This document shows positions 32,690 to 44,589 of a DNA stretch of 64,000 nt, piece by piece. The notes under the pieces were generated by a model. That model was not told the origin of the DNA and ran no database searches. It saw nothing but the letters and a program-made list of their open reading frames with translations. Where the stretch lies: the NCBI RefSeq assembly GCF_943734655.1, contig NC_071354.1, forward strand, positions 69,213,544-69,277,543, written 5' to 3'. Positions within the stretch are counted from its first letter, which is position 1, and each line of letters begins with the position of its first letter. The translations under genes were made by a program, and so were the position numbers. This DNA comes from Sabethes cyaneus. Lineage: Eukaryota; Arthropoda; Insecta; Diptera; Culicidae.

Positions 32690-33420
32690 TAGTGGTTTTG
32701 ATGACCAATTACCCGGCGAATTGGCGGAAAGTAGAGATTGTATTCATACCCAAGCGAGAAAAAAAGAGAAACCATGATTGAGGCTTGCAGACTAATGAGT
32801 TTGACATCCACGCTTCTCAAGTTGTGAAGAAAATCACAAATAACTCTATCCGTAGTTGCATGAAAATCAACATGCATACCAACACGGCAAGTCTACGGAA
32901 ACTGCACTGCACTGTGTAGTGGCATTAATTGAGAAATCACTCAAATATTAGGAAACGGCACTTTGTGCTCTCCTTGATATTGAAAGAGTTTTTGATTACA
33001 AGTCCTTCGTTTCAATCATTGCGATTCTCTTCCAGATCGGAATAAACCACAAAATAATAAGCTAGATTCGATCAATGCTTTCAAGCATGTAATTCACAGC
33101 ATCACTGATAGATACGTCGGTGACGATTTAGGTGACCAACGAATATCCACAAAGAGTTCTCTTCCCCTTGCTTTGGGCACTGGCGGCCGACGCACTTCTT
33201 CACGAGATTCGCAGCTTGGTTATGAGACTATTGCTTAGGCCGTCCAGGTAAAACTTATCGTCTAAGGAAAGTTTCACGCAATACTGCCAAGTTGTATATT
33301 AGGAGCTCTGAACACCACCATGTTATGATGCTTACAAGATGGGCCTAATATAAACCCCACAAAAATAGTCGTTATATCATTCACTAGATGAAGAAATATA
33401 TTAGGTTGGAGAATTGACTG
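32690..33420 (+). pseudogene. R1/LOA-type LINE RT fragment
   Basis: Frames in order: PANWRKVEIVFIPKREKKRN (the W..V.V.FIPK block), CRLMSLTSTLLKL, HTNTASLRKLHCTV (HAYxxGKSTETALH in live copies), ETALCALLDIERVFDYKSFV (DIEGAFD box), RVLFPLLWALAADALLHEIR (GVLSPLLW box). The DIExxFD and GVLSPLLW wording separates this from the Jockey and RTE types. Frameshifts occur every 50-100 bp and the YADD box is not recognisable. An old relic, about 240 codons. Confidence 0.8.
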
Positions 33421-33424
33421 TTCA

Positions 33425-34340
33425 GTCTTTAAATTCAGTGGACGATTTGTTTTATTTCCGCCAACGATTCGATCTTTGGTTTAGATCTTCTTCAGGGCTT
33501 CTACAATATGTCTTTTATTAGTTATTTGTGATCTATCTTGTAATTTGTGATATGACGAAATATATTAGGGGTATCCACGAAGCGTTTGCTATGTTGCGTA
33601 AACGGTGTATCTTGGTTTATCTAGGCATACCTTCTTCGAAAGTTTCCTTCAAAAGGCCATTGATTATATTAATCATGTCGTACCGAATTGGGGTGCTTAC
33701 TTCATCAATGGGTATGAGCAGTCCATAAACTGTGTAGAGCAATCGGAGCCTACCCCAAAAGATTATCATTAATACTGTCACTGTCATTTCTGGCATACAA
33801 AAATTCCTCGCTGCTTAATCTGCACAGGGCCACGCGCGTTGCCAGCTCTGCATTATGACCTGGGTATACCTAAATTAGGACCAAATAAAGTGGACACAGT
33901 ACCATCATATTATGGCTCGTATGTGTCGGGAAATTCAAAATCGCCATTTGGAATGATTTCAAGGTCAAAATATAGCAGGTTCTATATTTCAAAGGCTCAG
34001 TTTTAAACAAACAAATTACGAAGTTGTTCACATATTTATTGTCGAATTTTGGGATAGACTTTACATATTTATACTATTTTACACTTCAGTTAATGTTTCG
34101 TCACACAATACAGTCATTTTCATGCATTTTAGAGACAATTTTTTTTGCCGCTTATTTAACTTTTTTTCCGCCTTCTATCACATTTGAACATGATAATATA
34201 AACAACGACAATAATATTGGTATGGTTTTATAACTAGCTGTAAGCGTGTTTTGACTCGTAATGCGTAATACTATAATAAAACCAGAGGTAATGATTAATA
34301 CCACAATAAAATCTTCATAAAACTCAAGCTAAACCAATTG
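33425..34340. other. AT-rich DNA, no gene; MITE-like repeat at right end
   Basis: No recognisable coding sequence. The 34190-34330 part belongs to the same MITE-like family as 26230-26480 (TATGGTTTTATAACTAGCTG, AATACTATAATAAAACCAGA). Confidence 0.5.
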
Positions 34341-34344
34341 GCTT

Positions 34345-34815
34345 TAGAATGGTTTTAGACCAACACTGGACAGACTGGATAGAAAAAGAGGAAACACGCG
34401 AGAGAGACAGAATAAAAACTGACATGAAAAAAAAAAACAAAAAAAAAACATGACAAAAAGTGAAAAAGATGAAAACAGAACGAAAGGGAAAACGAGGCAA
34501 TAAACGAGAAGACTGGATAGAAAACTATGAAGAAAGGAACAGAAAAGAAGGAAAATCATGCCAAAACAAGAAAGAATATGAGGACGGACGGAAATTGTAA
34601 AAACAAAACAATCAAAAAAGAAAAACAAGGATAGAGAAGGAGAAAATACTGGAGCAGAAAAATGGAGAAATGAAAAACGTGATAGAAAAAGAAAGTAATG
34701 AAAGCGTAAGACAAAAGGGATAAAATGGAAAAGAAAAACAGAACGTAACAGAAAAGGAGGAAAAGTTTGACATAACAAGAGAACGAAAGAAACAGACGAA
34801 AACGAAAAACGGGAT
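34345..34815. repeat. Purine-rich tract (A/G on plus strand), copy 1
   Basis: About 470 bp with very few pyrimidines on the plus strand, built of degenerate GAAAAAG/GAAAACGAG-like units. It ends in CGAAAAACGGGATAGCACTC, which recurs with one change at 38582. The 158-codon minus-strand frame here (rich in F, S, L) is a by-product of the composition. Confidence 0.75.
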
Positions 34816-34829
34816 AGCACTCGAGTTAA

Positions 34830-34848
34830 TCTAATCTAATCTAATCTC
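34830..34848. repeat. TAATC pentanucleotide microsatellite
   Basis: TTAATCTAATCTAATCTAATC, four copies. Confidence 0.85.
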
Positions 34849-34933
34849 ACACTAACGCAGCCAATCTTGGAAAATGACGATTACTTGAATCAATCATTTT
34901 TCTTGTCAATGGCCAGGCCAACTGCAGCATATA

Positions 34934-36267
34934 GGGTAAATGTGTATAATGTGCCCCCCCTAAGAATAAATGGATATATCTCTGTTATGCTTCCCCAAAT
35001 TAACGTTATAACTACGAGTATATGTTGGTATTTGAGCTGAAAACCAGTTGCAATTGTTTATTTGATTTAGTTTGGTTGAATAAATATGCTAGGAATTATT
35101 TAATAAAAGCACCTAAATGTTGTGCTTCTCGTCTGCGCGGGGTAAAATGTAATATAATATGCCACCTGTAATATAATATGCCCAATGCTATTTCTAACAG
35201 AGATAGACCAACTCTATTTTGTAGAAAGTAAAACTATTTCCGTTGTTTTCCAAATATCGTATTTTTATATAATAAAATACCAAGTTTCTGCCTTCTGGTG
35301 CACTTTTTCTTTTCTGCATGGGGCACATTATACTGCAGCTGTGGCATTTTGCACCGCGTAGTTGAATTACCTGGAATTTGGACGTTGGTGATAAATTATT
35401 CCCCCCACGGTTAGTCTACAATGCTAATTGAGTTGAATAATGGCAATTGACTTCAACTTAGATCTATTTTTCTATGTTTAAAGCCACATTTGCCAGGCGG
35501 AAAATTACACCACCGCAAGTGGGGCATATTGGCCTGCTATTAGTTATTTGAAAAAATATTAAATGCTAGAACAAATCAAGCGTTTCATACTGTCTTTTTT
35601 GGCAGGGATGTCTTTCTGAAGCTCATTTCACGCAATCGAATCGCAACAACCAGTTATTTACAGATTTTGACAAGAAAATAGCTTATGAAAAAGACGCAAA
35701 AAGTTACATCGGAAGCTGCTCAAAAACAAATTTATTTTTCTTTTGCGTTTACAGCATGTGACAACCCAAGTAACACACAAAATAAGTTAGAAAATAATAT
35801 TCCTGGAAAGTAGTCGCTTAAGAGATTTGAGATGTTTTGGGATAATATGAATTTATTTGACAGCTCATATCCAATGTATAATGTTTGTTTTGTCAACATG
35901 TCAACACAAAGTTTTTATTATGTCTCCATTACTAAATTTAAACTACTGGAAGAACAAGTTGTAGCTTATGCTATAATAACGTATTAAATTTGTATGAAAT
36001 AACCTGATACATACTTCTTTCAATTCTTGTTTCATTAGACTTAAATTTTTTGCGCTTTTCAGGTAATAGAGATGTTCTGATATATGTAATATTATACTGT
36101 TCGATAACAAGCTGTGTTGCTTGGGAACTGTCATACTTACATAGTAGGCTGGTTTTATCAAATACTATAGTTTCTGGGCGGTTTTGCATTTTAATTTCGC
36201 TTGTTTAGGGAAAAACAAAGGGGAGGGGGCAAATTGGCCAGGGAGGGCACGTTATACACAATTCCCC
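34934..36267. mobile_element. TA-flanked TIR element, 1.33 kb, with repeated motif
   Basis: Left end GGGTAAATGTGTATAATGTG then CCCCCCCT; reverse complement of the right end GGGGAATTGTGTATAACGTG then CCCTCCCT. Both sides are bounded by TA (34932-34933, 36268-36269). A related phrase, (T)ATAAT(G/A)TGCC, recurs inside at about 35149, 35170, 35320 (inverted) and 35522 (inverted). No transposase; frames at 35943-36189 have no recognisable domain. Confidence 0.7.
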
Positions 36268-36469
36268 TACCGCAGAGAGAATTCCAAGGAATCAAGTGGA
36301 ACCAGAAAGGTTTCCTAATTCCATCAAACTCCTTGAAATTAACGGGAAGGAAGAAAGCGTGAACCTCCCGTACCAAACGCTTCCCATATACATAGCTGAT
36401 TTATTCACAGTCGTTTGTTTATTTGTTTATTAATTAAAAGTCAACAGATTTTTCTATTCTACTGACTAC

Positions 36470-37940
36470 TTAAAAACTAATACCAAGAGCTCTAAATCGG
36501 GTTTTCAATACGTTGCGGCTGACGTCAAAGTCGAAGTAGGACACAAAACGGTTGAAGTTCCGTTGTAAGCCGGTTATAGTACCGAAAGTACTGTAGTTAG
36601 TTCTCCGGTGCGGTATATGTAAGAAGGAATTGTTCCGCGTTAAGCGAGACGGAGTTAAGATGTCTAGTCTTCCTAGAATCCAAGAATAGCCAATCCGGGA
36701 TGTCAGAACATCTGATACGAAGACGGCTCTAGTTACGTCCCGACGTGTTTGCAGGGCGTCCAAGTTGATTAATCTGCAGCGCTGTTCGTAGCTTGGTAGC
36801 CGGAACGGATCATTCCATGGTAACCTACGGAGGGCAAAGCGGATGAACCTCCGTTGCACTGACTCTATTCGACTGACACCGTTTTGGTAATACGGGCTCC
36901 ATACGGGTGCGCAATACTCGAGGTTGGAGCGAACCAACGCACAGAAGAGTGATTTCAAACAATAAATATCGTTGAAGTTTTTGGCGATACGCATGATTAA
37001 TCCCAGGTTTCTGCAGGCCTTCTCGACAACGAATGAAACATGCTGTTTGAAAGTCAATTTAGAGTCCAGCAGTACCCCAAGATCCTTGACGCAATCTACA
37101 CGGCGTAAGGGTACGCTTGATAATCGGTAATCGAATATTATAGGGTTCAGCTTTCTCGAGAACGTTATCACTTTACATTTGTCGGGGTTTAGTACCAAGT
37201 GATTGTGTTTGTACCATCCAGCGAATATCAACAGTTGCTCCTGGAGTGCGAGATTTTCCGATGAATCGTTAACTTTCGAAAACAGTTTCAGGTCGTCGGC
37301 GAACACAAGCCGAGGACCTTTGAGCATTAAGTTGACGTCGTTGAAATATATAAGAAAGACCAACGGTCCGAGATGGCTACCTTGTGGGACTCCAGAGAAA
37401 GCGGTGAAAGCCGGTGAGGTGAAGCCATTGATAGATACGTTGAAAGGACGGTTCGTCAGATACGATTTAAACCACTGAAGCAGCGGCCCTCCAATACCCA
37501 GTTTGTCCAGTTTTGCAACGGCGATTTGATGATTTAGCTTGTCGAAGGCGGCGGAGAGGTCACTGAAGATAACGTCTGTCTGGGATCGGTTGTCAAAGCA
37601 GTCCGTTACGTACGTAGTGAGCGTTAGTAGATTGGTAGACGTTGCGCGCTTCGGCATGAATCCGTGTTGCTCATCAGCGATGTATTGCTGGACGAACGAG
37701 GAAAGTGGCACGATCACAACGAGCTCGAAGAGTTTCGATAATGCACATAAGGCAGAGATACCTCTGTAGTTGTCTATGTTTCTTTTGTTCCCCTTCTTAT
37801 GAACTGGAAACATGTAAGCTGATTTCCAAGCAGAAGGAAATATGCCTGAGCTAATCGAGGAGTTAAATAGACGTCGGATTGGAGCAGCCAAGGCATCAAT
37901 GCAGTCCTTTAAAAATATTGAAAGTACGCCATATATAATT
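36470..37940 (-). CDS. LINE reverse transcriptase, long intact RT frame
   Basis: Open frame 36470-38104 (544 codons), of which the real RT starts near 37940 because the first ~55 codons are the wrong frame of the upstream exon-less coding region. Boxes in order: RLFNSSISSGIFPSAWKSAY, FPVHKKGNKRNIDNYRGISA, DEQHGFMPKRATSTNLL, IFSDLSAAFDKLNHQIAVAK (first Asp), FSGVPQGSHLGPLVFLIYFN, RLVFADDLKLFSKV (FADD at 37303-37292), NPDKCKVITFSRK, LGVLLDSKLTFKQHV, LKSLFCALVRSNLEYCAPVW, and the tail RRFIRFALRRLPWNDPFRLP. All RT motifs and catalytic Asp are intact, which marks this as the youngest LINE RT in the window. It is still non-functional as an element because the endonuclease is truncated and a frameshift separates the two parts. 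Confidence 0.9.
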
Positions 37941-38181
37941 TGATATAATTTAAAATATGCGAGAAGGTCAAGGAGGCAGCATTTACGTTGTTCTCTTCCA
38001 AGGCTGCGTTCCAGTCGATACTGTTTAGTATACCTTGGATCGCAGCAAAATCGGCCCAGTTGAAATCGTAATAGACAGACAACGGTGAGTCGGTCGTTTT
38101 GCATGGTGTGTGTTGATAAATCGGAACTAATAGCGGTGGATGATGGAGAACATCTTTAACGAGTGGAGCAGGCGCCGACAT
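37925..38181 (-). pseudogene. End of endonuclease and linker of the same LINE
   Basis: Minus-strand frame 38181-37909: DVLHHPPLLVPIYQHTP (in place of the SDHxPL end of the endonuclease), VYYDFNWADFAAIQGILNSI, DWNAALEENNVNAASLTF. This is the usual linker before the RT fingers. It must shift frame near 37930 to join the RT at 36470-37940, so one indel separates them. Confidence 0.8.
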
Positions 38182-38489
38182 ATATTCTGGAGCCTGGCTG
38201 CAGACTCGTTGGGAGTATCTTTGCTAATAAAGGTTAAGTAATACTCCGGACTCTCAGGGATGAACTAATGGCATTTAGACCAGAAGCCTGGCTGCAATTG
38301 GCCAAGGGTACATCACCTAATTTCGCTCTCTGTAAATAGATTAATTTGCCAAAAAAATTAGTTTAAATCATATAATACTTGAAAATAAAGTCGTGTAGTT
38401 TAATGGTTGCCTAAAACTACAGGAACTGAAAACCGTACGACCCCGCACCTCCTAGCTTGGCTACTTAATTATACAAATTGAAGTATTTC

Positions 38490-39510
38490 CAGGTAGGGCC
38501 ACGTGGAGACGCTAGGGAGGGGCTTGGGATGGTTAGAGCTATGTTGGGAGCTTTTTCCTAGTTGTCTTCCCCACTTCATACCCGAAAAACGGGATAGCGC
38601 TCGAGTTAAAATTCGAACTGGGACAAAACACGCCTGGCCTTGGCCTGAAAACGAGGAAAAAATGATGACAGAACGGAACAGAGGAAAATTTAGACCTAGG
38701 ATAAGGGAAGGAAAAAGTCATGAAAAAATAATAACAAAGAAAAAGGAAGCAGCTTTCAACAGAAAGGGGAAAAAGACGAGAGAAAGAGGAAAACAATAGA
38801 AATTGAAAGGGAAAAGAAAAAAAAACGAAAGAGATGAAAGAAAACCGATAGAGAAAACGACCCAAGCAGCAATGTGAGTTTTATTGTACTCTTATGGCGG
38901 TCTTCAAGACTAATTTTGGTCTTGAATGCCATCACAAGAGTGCAATAAAACCCAAAATGTTACTTGGGGAGGAAAACGAGACGAACGGGTCAAACGGGAA
39001 ATAAAGTGAGAAAAATGAGACAAAAAACGGAAAAATGGTCCAGAAAAAGAAAAAATGAAAAACACGAAAAAACGGTTTAAAGAAGAAAGCAAAACGGAAG
39101 ATAAATAGACGAAAAACGGGAGATAATACAAATAGTAAAAGGAAAACCGTCGGATATACAACAAATATCGCTTTAAAATCATTTTCGTAGACTGCAAAAG
39201 CCGTATATCTAAACGGAAAAAATAAGACAGTAACACGGAGCACCAAAAAAACGAAATAAACGAACTTACTTATTAGGCAGTAAATGTGTTTTTTGGAAAG
39301 AACGAACATTGGAAGAACTGGGAAAATGATACGCAAACTGCTAAAAATATCCGAAAAAAATGTGCAAGTGGGACAAACGAAGATGGAAAAGTAGATAAAA
39401 GAGTTGGAAAAAGATAAAAACTGGAAATGGGTATAGTAAAGAAGAGAAATTAAAAGACCGAAAACGGGAAAGAAAATAACAAAAATCAGAAAAAATACAT
39501 AAGAAAAATC
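38490..39510. repeat. Purine-rich tract, copy 2, with MITE inside
   Basis: Starts with CGAAAAACGGGATAGCGCTC (38582) and continues as a degenerate A/G-rich sequence to about 39510, broken by the MITE at 38861-38968. The shared 27-bp signature with 34803-34829 shows common origin of the two tracts. The minus-strand frames at 38539-38865, 38910-39236 and 38932-39336 are by-products. Confidence 0.75.
38861..38968. mobile_element. 108-bp MITE, family M, copy 1
   Basis: Ends CCCAAGCAGCAATGTGAGTT and (reverse complement of the right end) CCCAAGTAACATTTTGGGTT. GA on both sides (38859-38860, 38969-38970). Interior TTATTGTACTCTTATGGC…GTCTTCAAGAC…GTCTTGAATGCC is a near-perfect palindrome. Same family at 40132-40241 and 52835-52949. 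Confidence 0.9.
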
Positions 39511-40116
39511 AGATTCGCCATCCTACGATTATTCCGTTTTTACAGGCTAAAAAAGCAAAACCATGGACTTAACCCATTCTCCGCAGAGATAAAAAGTTGA
39601 AACTTTCAGGGAAGTTTTGTTTTAAATCAACTATGAAAAAACTGCGGAGATGTATTTTTAATTTTGTCCCTTTGTCCCGCAGCGCTATGCTGAAAAAATG
39701 CAAAAGCAGTGACTTACAGGGAATGGAAGGGGGGAGGGGGTGTTGAAGGGATGAAATACAGTTTTTTTATAGCTTTAAAAAGCTTTGCGGAGAGGTTAGA
39801 ATATGAGATTCGAATCCAGAAATACTGTCATTGACGTTCACGCTTTTGACAGCTTCGCCTTTTCCATCCGAGGGCTAAGTTACTAGTTTGATCTGACTGG
39901 AAATTACCAAGACCTTTTATGTTTACACGGCTGTAATTTGGTTGTATGTAACATCTAAGCTTTGAGCAAAATTTTTTTTCTCAATCTTCCTTTGTTCCTC
40001 AGGGAACTAAATTGATCCTCTAAGTTGATATCTCAAACCTAGCCTTCTCTAGAATCGAGAGAAAGGTGCGTTGCGTTTTCGCAACGCTGGGAGGAAATGG
40101 GTTAAACGTCTTTCTA
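39510..40116. other. No gene seen
   Basis: AT-rich DNA with A-runs on the left continuing from the purine-rich tract. No domain or terminal repeat is recognisable. Confidence 0.4.
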
Positions 40117-40346
40117 AAGGCCCAGACACAACCCAAGTAACAATTTGGGTTTTATTTCACTCTTATGAAAGCATTTAAGACCAAAATTGGTCTTGAAGAC
40201 CACCATAAGAGTACAATAAAACTTCCATTGTTGCTTGGGAATGCATTCGGATTTTACTTCGATGCGGCAATTTGACAGTTTTTCCATGGGTTTTCTGTCA
40301 AATTTCCGCAACGTAGTAAAATCCGTCTGCATTGTGTCTGGGCCTT
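40117..40346. mobile_element. Foldback MITE (118 bp) holding MITE M copy 2
   Basis: Left arm AAGGCCCAGACACAA (40117-40131), then the nested MITE, then TGCATTCGGATTTTACTTCG and TGCGGCAATTTGACAG; the right arm is the reverse complement through GTAAAATCCGTCTGCA to TTGTGTCTGGGCCTT (40332-40346). Taking out the nested MITE and one AA restores AGACACAATGCA, matching the other arm exactly. This gives an internal control for the insertion. Confidence 0.85.
40132..40241. mobile_element. 110-bp MITE, family M, copy 2
   Basis: Ends CCCAAGTAACAATTTGGGTT and (reverse complement of the right end) CCCAAGCAACAATGGAAGTT. AA on both sides (40130-40131, 40242-40243). The undisturbed arm of the host MITE shows the site had only one AA, so the duplication is 2 bp. 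Confidence 0.9.
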
Positions 40347-40351
40347 AAGAC

Positions 40352-40520
40352 TTGACCCATCTATATCGACAGACTTCGCGGCCGGCTGTTAGAGTACAGG
40401 ACAGTTACGGGGCTAGTGCAAAAATTCTACTGACTCTATCTAGCATCACCGTCTAAACGAGATTCGAACATATGACGACTGGCTTGTCAGATATTGTACC
40501 TCGAAGCTAACTGCTCAGCA
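40352..40520 (-). repeat. tRNA-derived SINE, family A
   Basis: Minus strand: AGTTAGCTTCGAGGTACAAT, then CATATGTTCGAATCTCGTTT (box B), then CTAGCCCCGTAACTGTCCTG, TACTCTAACAGCCGGC and TCTGTCGATATAGATGG. Best preserved of the four family A copies here. Confidence 0.8.
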
Positions 40521-40524
40521 TCCA

Positions 40525-43500
40525 GTCTACCCAGAAAATTCAATAAACATTTTGAGTATCAATTTAGGTACTTGTTTTGTCGCCTTGGTCCATGCCGAAT
40601 GTTCAAAGTCAGTCAGTTTCTTGGATTTTTTGTAGTAAATTTGTTCGAGAAGTTTGTTTTACCCGCCCGCTCCAGATCACACGCTGTCGTGAGCCGCTCC
40701 TAACCTGGAATGCAGACGCACACTCCATTGAGGAAAGGTCGAGCACCCACGAACTGTCCCTGGCGTGAGAAAAGAAGCTCGAGAGTGGCAAGACTATTCC
40801 TCGTTGCCACACTCAGCCGCCACACGAGTGCCTCCTTCTCTGTCAGCAGTGTCTGACCTACGTTTTTATCGTAGTTGGTTATCCGATTTCCACTCTGGTT
40901 GTATCCCAAGATAAGATGCAATACAAGTGGTTGGACTGAGGAGGACTGAGGAGTGCAATTTATGGATTTGAGAGTTCCGTCCTATTTAAGAGATAATTCA
41001 AGATAATTAACGTGGTCAACTTTGTTTAGCACTTACCACCATTAGTGTACTTGAGTTTGGTGAACTGAAAATACTAAGTATGCATGTCATCAAACAATTT
41101 AACCATAGTTTTTATCCCAGTTTATACCACGCCACGCTATGAATTTATTCAATCAACATTGCAGACGATAGCCATCTTCGATGCTACGATTCGTTCTGTT
41201 AGGTGTTAGAAATATCATAAAAAGAAATGCGACAACAATGATACCCTGCGGTACCCTAATTTGTTGCCTGTTTTTAAATTCTGATAGAAAAGCTGATCCA
41301 AGCTTGATTTGTAAAGCTCTGTCACACAAAAATATTTTATGAAACGTAACAAACGTGAAGTTTGGGTTGGCCGAATATGGTAATCAGTAAGATCGAATGC
41401 TGCTTTGAGATATGCAAGACATTTGTCAGTTATACCAATATTTAGAAGATTTACAGTACAAAATATCTCCTTGCTTGTCTCGTGTTATGATATCAGTCTA
41501 ACGAGCTAACCGTCGTTTGTTCAAATCTCGACTGGTAGCTACCGTCAGAGTAAATGGGATTGTAGCTCTAGTCAAACCAGTAGCGTTACAAGGTTGATTG
41601 ACGTGTTTTCTGCCGAAGCGTTGAATTTTCCGTGTTATCCAATTCCGTGTCATTCATTTGTAACTTTGGCGATATAAATTTGTAAAATTTATTATTAGAG
41701 GTAGACTCCAAATTTTGAATTCACAATCAGATTTTGGATTAAGAAATGAGAAAATAAATAAAAACAAAAATGAATAATGTAGTAAATAAATAAATATAAT
41801 TTGAATACAAAATAGGCAATTCATTGCCCCTTTGCATTGGTATGTCATGCTTTTTTATGAATAACAATTTATGTTTAAGTAAGAATATACCTTACCTTAA
41901 GATATGAACACTGTTTTATTAATCGTTTATAGAAGACGGCCAACAATTTCCGCACATCCAAACTTGGAAATTCGCAACTCAAAATTTTTAATTCACTTGT
42001 CATGGACCTGGTCATTTAAAACATGGAATGTTTGGTAACAACTTACATGATTACTTTATCGGTAACTAAGCAATGCAATCTATTCATAGATTAAAGCTAT
42101 GCTGAATTCAAAATTACGTGCAATTCTGATCCTGAATGACTCGATAAATTTCACTTTATCATCAGCGCTATTCTTTTTATGAAATCTCACCGATTTAAAG
42201 CATCCAAGCTGCACATAATGAAATTTCATCCAAATTCAAATATTGGCAGTTTTTTCCTGTACCTAACAAGAGTCGACTATAGCAAATCAATCTTCCTGCT
42301 GGTGGCTCATTATGGCAAAAATTCATTATCATTTGTTCTGCATTCCATCGAATGTTATATCGTTTCAAATGCCCAACCAAAACGCCCCTGCTTGTCTTGC
42401 CCGTTGACCACCGTTGGCCATGGCTCTCGATATTCCGTTCTGGCAATGAAAATTAAAAGCCAACATCTATCACTGACCTCTCTCGTTGGTGGTGCTCCGC
42501 GCGTGGTGGCCACAGGCTTCGTGACCTGGAATCAATTTAAAATGCCTCTTGGACGCAGCACCGCAGCACCGGCATCGACCGTCATAATAATTCAACACTC
42601 AAATATGTGAAAGCAATTATGAGTTTTTCGGGATATGAGCGGGCTCACGCACGATCCTGCCTACCCATTTGTACAGAAAAATATATATAATCGATTAAAA
42701 TTAATCTGAGCCTCGCCTAATAGTTATCCGTATCGATTCGAGGTCTCGGCTTTGGACGCCTGCTTCTCCAGTAGGTATGTTTGATTGATGGCTGTGCGAT
42801 TTCCTAGGAACCCATCATTCTGAAATCAATTATCGAGAGATGTGGCCCTTTTGGTCCGGTCGAAGAAAAAATTTGGATATATTCCCAAGGTACAGATTAT
42901 GGATATAAAACTTAATCCTTTAATGGGATTGGATTTAGTTTCGGTTGTTATCTGTGGCTGTCAGAAAATAGGAAGAGTGACAACTTTTTGTGTTGGGCGA
43001 CATTCTTCGCTATTGAAGGCAGGACGGCAATGCAATCTCTATGGGAAAGAATATTTCTCTCCGAATCATGATTTGATTGATTTTAAAATAATTTAAATCA
43101 CCAAGCATGAGAGGAAAACGCACATTTTTCGTACTAGTTGCGCGTCGCGTTACCTGTTGAATCGGCTCTATTCCGAGGGCGAGCTTAATCCTAACGTGGC
43201 CTGGTAGAGGGTTGAGCGGGGTTTCAATGCACGTATCGTCATTCAGCCATATCAAAAACTGAAAATCCATTAGTTTACATCTTAATTGAATAACCGATTC
43301 ATTCGATTATTTATGAGATGGACATCTACAAATTGAATTAATTTGCTTTCTATGGCTTTATGCTGCAGTTTTTCATTTTCTATGCTCTACTCTGGCAGCC
43401 ACCGTTGCTCTCCGATATATGTGACCGACCATTTACGACTTCGTAGGTACCACTTTCGGACAACGTCCTTAACTTCGATCGTGGAAATATTTGGTCCGAC

Positions 43501-44560
43501 CCTGGGACCCAGTTTGATTGTTGTTCTTTCTGTCTCTTCTTCTTGTCATATTTATACGATTCATGCAGAACGGCGCGGCGGTCACCAAAGAGGCTGTGTT
43601 CTCCTTTCGGTAATCCCCAAAGATAAATAACCCGAAGAGTGATTGGAGCGAGTTAAAAGTAGAAAAGTAACCAATTTCTCCTGCCTGTGGCAGCGGCGAC
43701 TAGGCCGTTGCGTTATCGGGCTTTAAGGGAAGTTTGTTTTTTATGTTGGTTCGATACTGTCTGCCCAATGGTTGACTTATTTTACGGAGCTTGAAGTTAT
43801 TCGCCTCGGTGCGTGAATTCTGGATTGTATAAAAAAGCCTGGGACAAGTCATATGCTGAACGCGATTTGGGTCCCTTTTGCCTCTGTAGTCTAGCGGCCG
43901 GATTCCGAAGGGTTTATCAATAATTTATAGATTTTTCTTTCGTTAGCACCCTAGTTTGTTTTGTATATTTACCGTGCGCAAGGGATCGTCACTAATCCTA
44001 ATAACTCTTCCTCCGTGCTTGTTACTCTGTCGTTTGATGGAGGGGAAAGGATTAAAAGTTAGGCATCGGTGCAAACTGACCGAGAAGTGAACCAGAGTAT
44101 AACGGGGGCTGATGAAGACGATTGCAGTAGTTTATGACTGCATATTAGACACAAAGTTTCATGAGGCAAAAGCGATTAAAGAAATTATGACTTTTGCAGT
44201 CGGAGTCAATTGCTAGGCAATTTAAAATATTAAAGTAGTTAAACGTTAAAAATGACATATATCAATACTGTTAAAAAACATTATGGTAAAGCACAATATT
44301 GTAAATTTCGATTGTACAATTGTCAAAATCGATTGTGCAATGCTGCCAGTAAATTATTTTGATAAACAGTGCAGCCGAAGCGCATTTATTAAAACTCAAC
44401 ATTCAAGATTTGATGCAAAGAAATTCAGCATGCAAATTGGAATTTCGCATAGTTTAAAAAATCATAGTAAATTGTAAAGTCAAAGAAATAATATATTTTT
44501 GAACCATTATTACTCAAATTGGAAGTACTTTCGAAGAAAATAAGAAAAAGAGGGATATGA
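40525..44560. other. Mostly unique DNA with one SINE, no gene recognised
   Basis: No convincing protein. The plus-strand frame 42179-42610 (143 codons) and the minus-strand frame 42195-42446 overlap and neither has a recognisable domain. The 42.1-43.9 kb part is less AT-rich. It may be host non-coding DNA. Confidence 0.45.
41486..41650 (+). repeat. tRNA-derived SINE, family A, diverged
   Basis: GATATCAGTCTAACGAGCTA, then TTTGTTCAAATCTCGACTGG (box B-like), then TAGCTCTAGTCAAACCAGTA. The box A part is worn. The body is more diverged than the copy at 40352. Confidence 0.55.
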
Positions 44561-44589
44561 TCTGATGGCAACACTTTATTGCTGATGGA

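Larger units (their letters stand above)
36411..38260 (-). mobile_element. Jockey/CR1-like LINE copy, 5'-truncated
   Basis: The 3' end on the minus strand is AATAAACAAATAAACAAACG, reading into flanking DNA at about 36411. The coding part runs from the end of the endonuclease (about 38181) through the complete RT to the stop at 36470. There is only a ~55-bp 3' UTR. The 5' end is not sharply defined; sequence similarity to coding ends near 38181-38260. No target duplication was found. Confidence 0.85.

Noticed and set aside
34344..34820. 158-codon minus-strand frame rich in Phe, Ser and Leu
   Set aside because: Antisense of a purine-rich tract; composition alone removes stops. Same for minus-strand frames at 38539-38865, 38910-39236 and 38932-39336.
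42179..42610. 143-codon plus-strand frame
   Set aside because: No recognisable motif, and an overlapping antisense frame is equally open. Not enough to call a gene.
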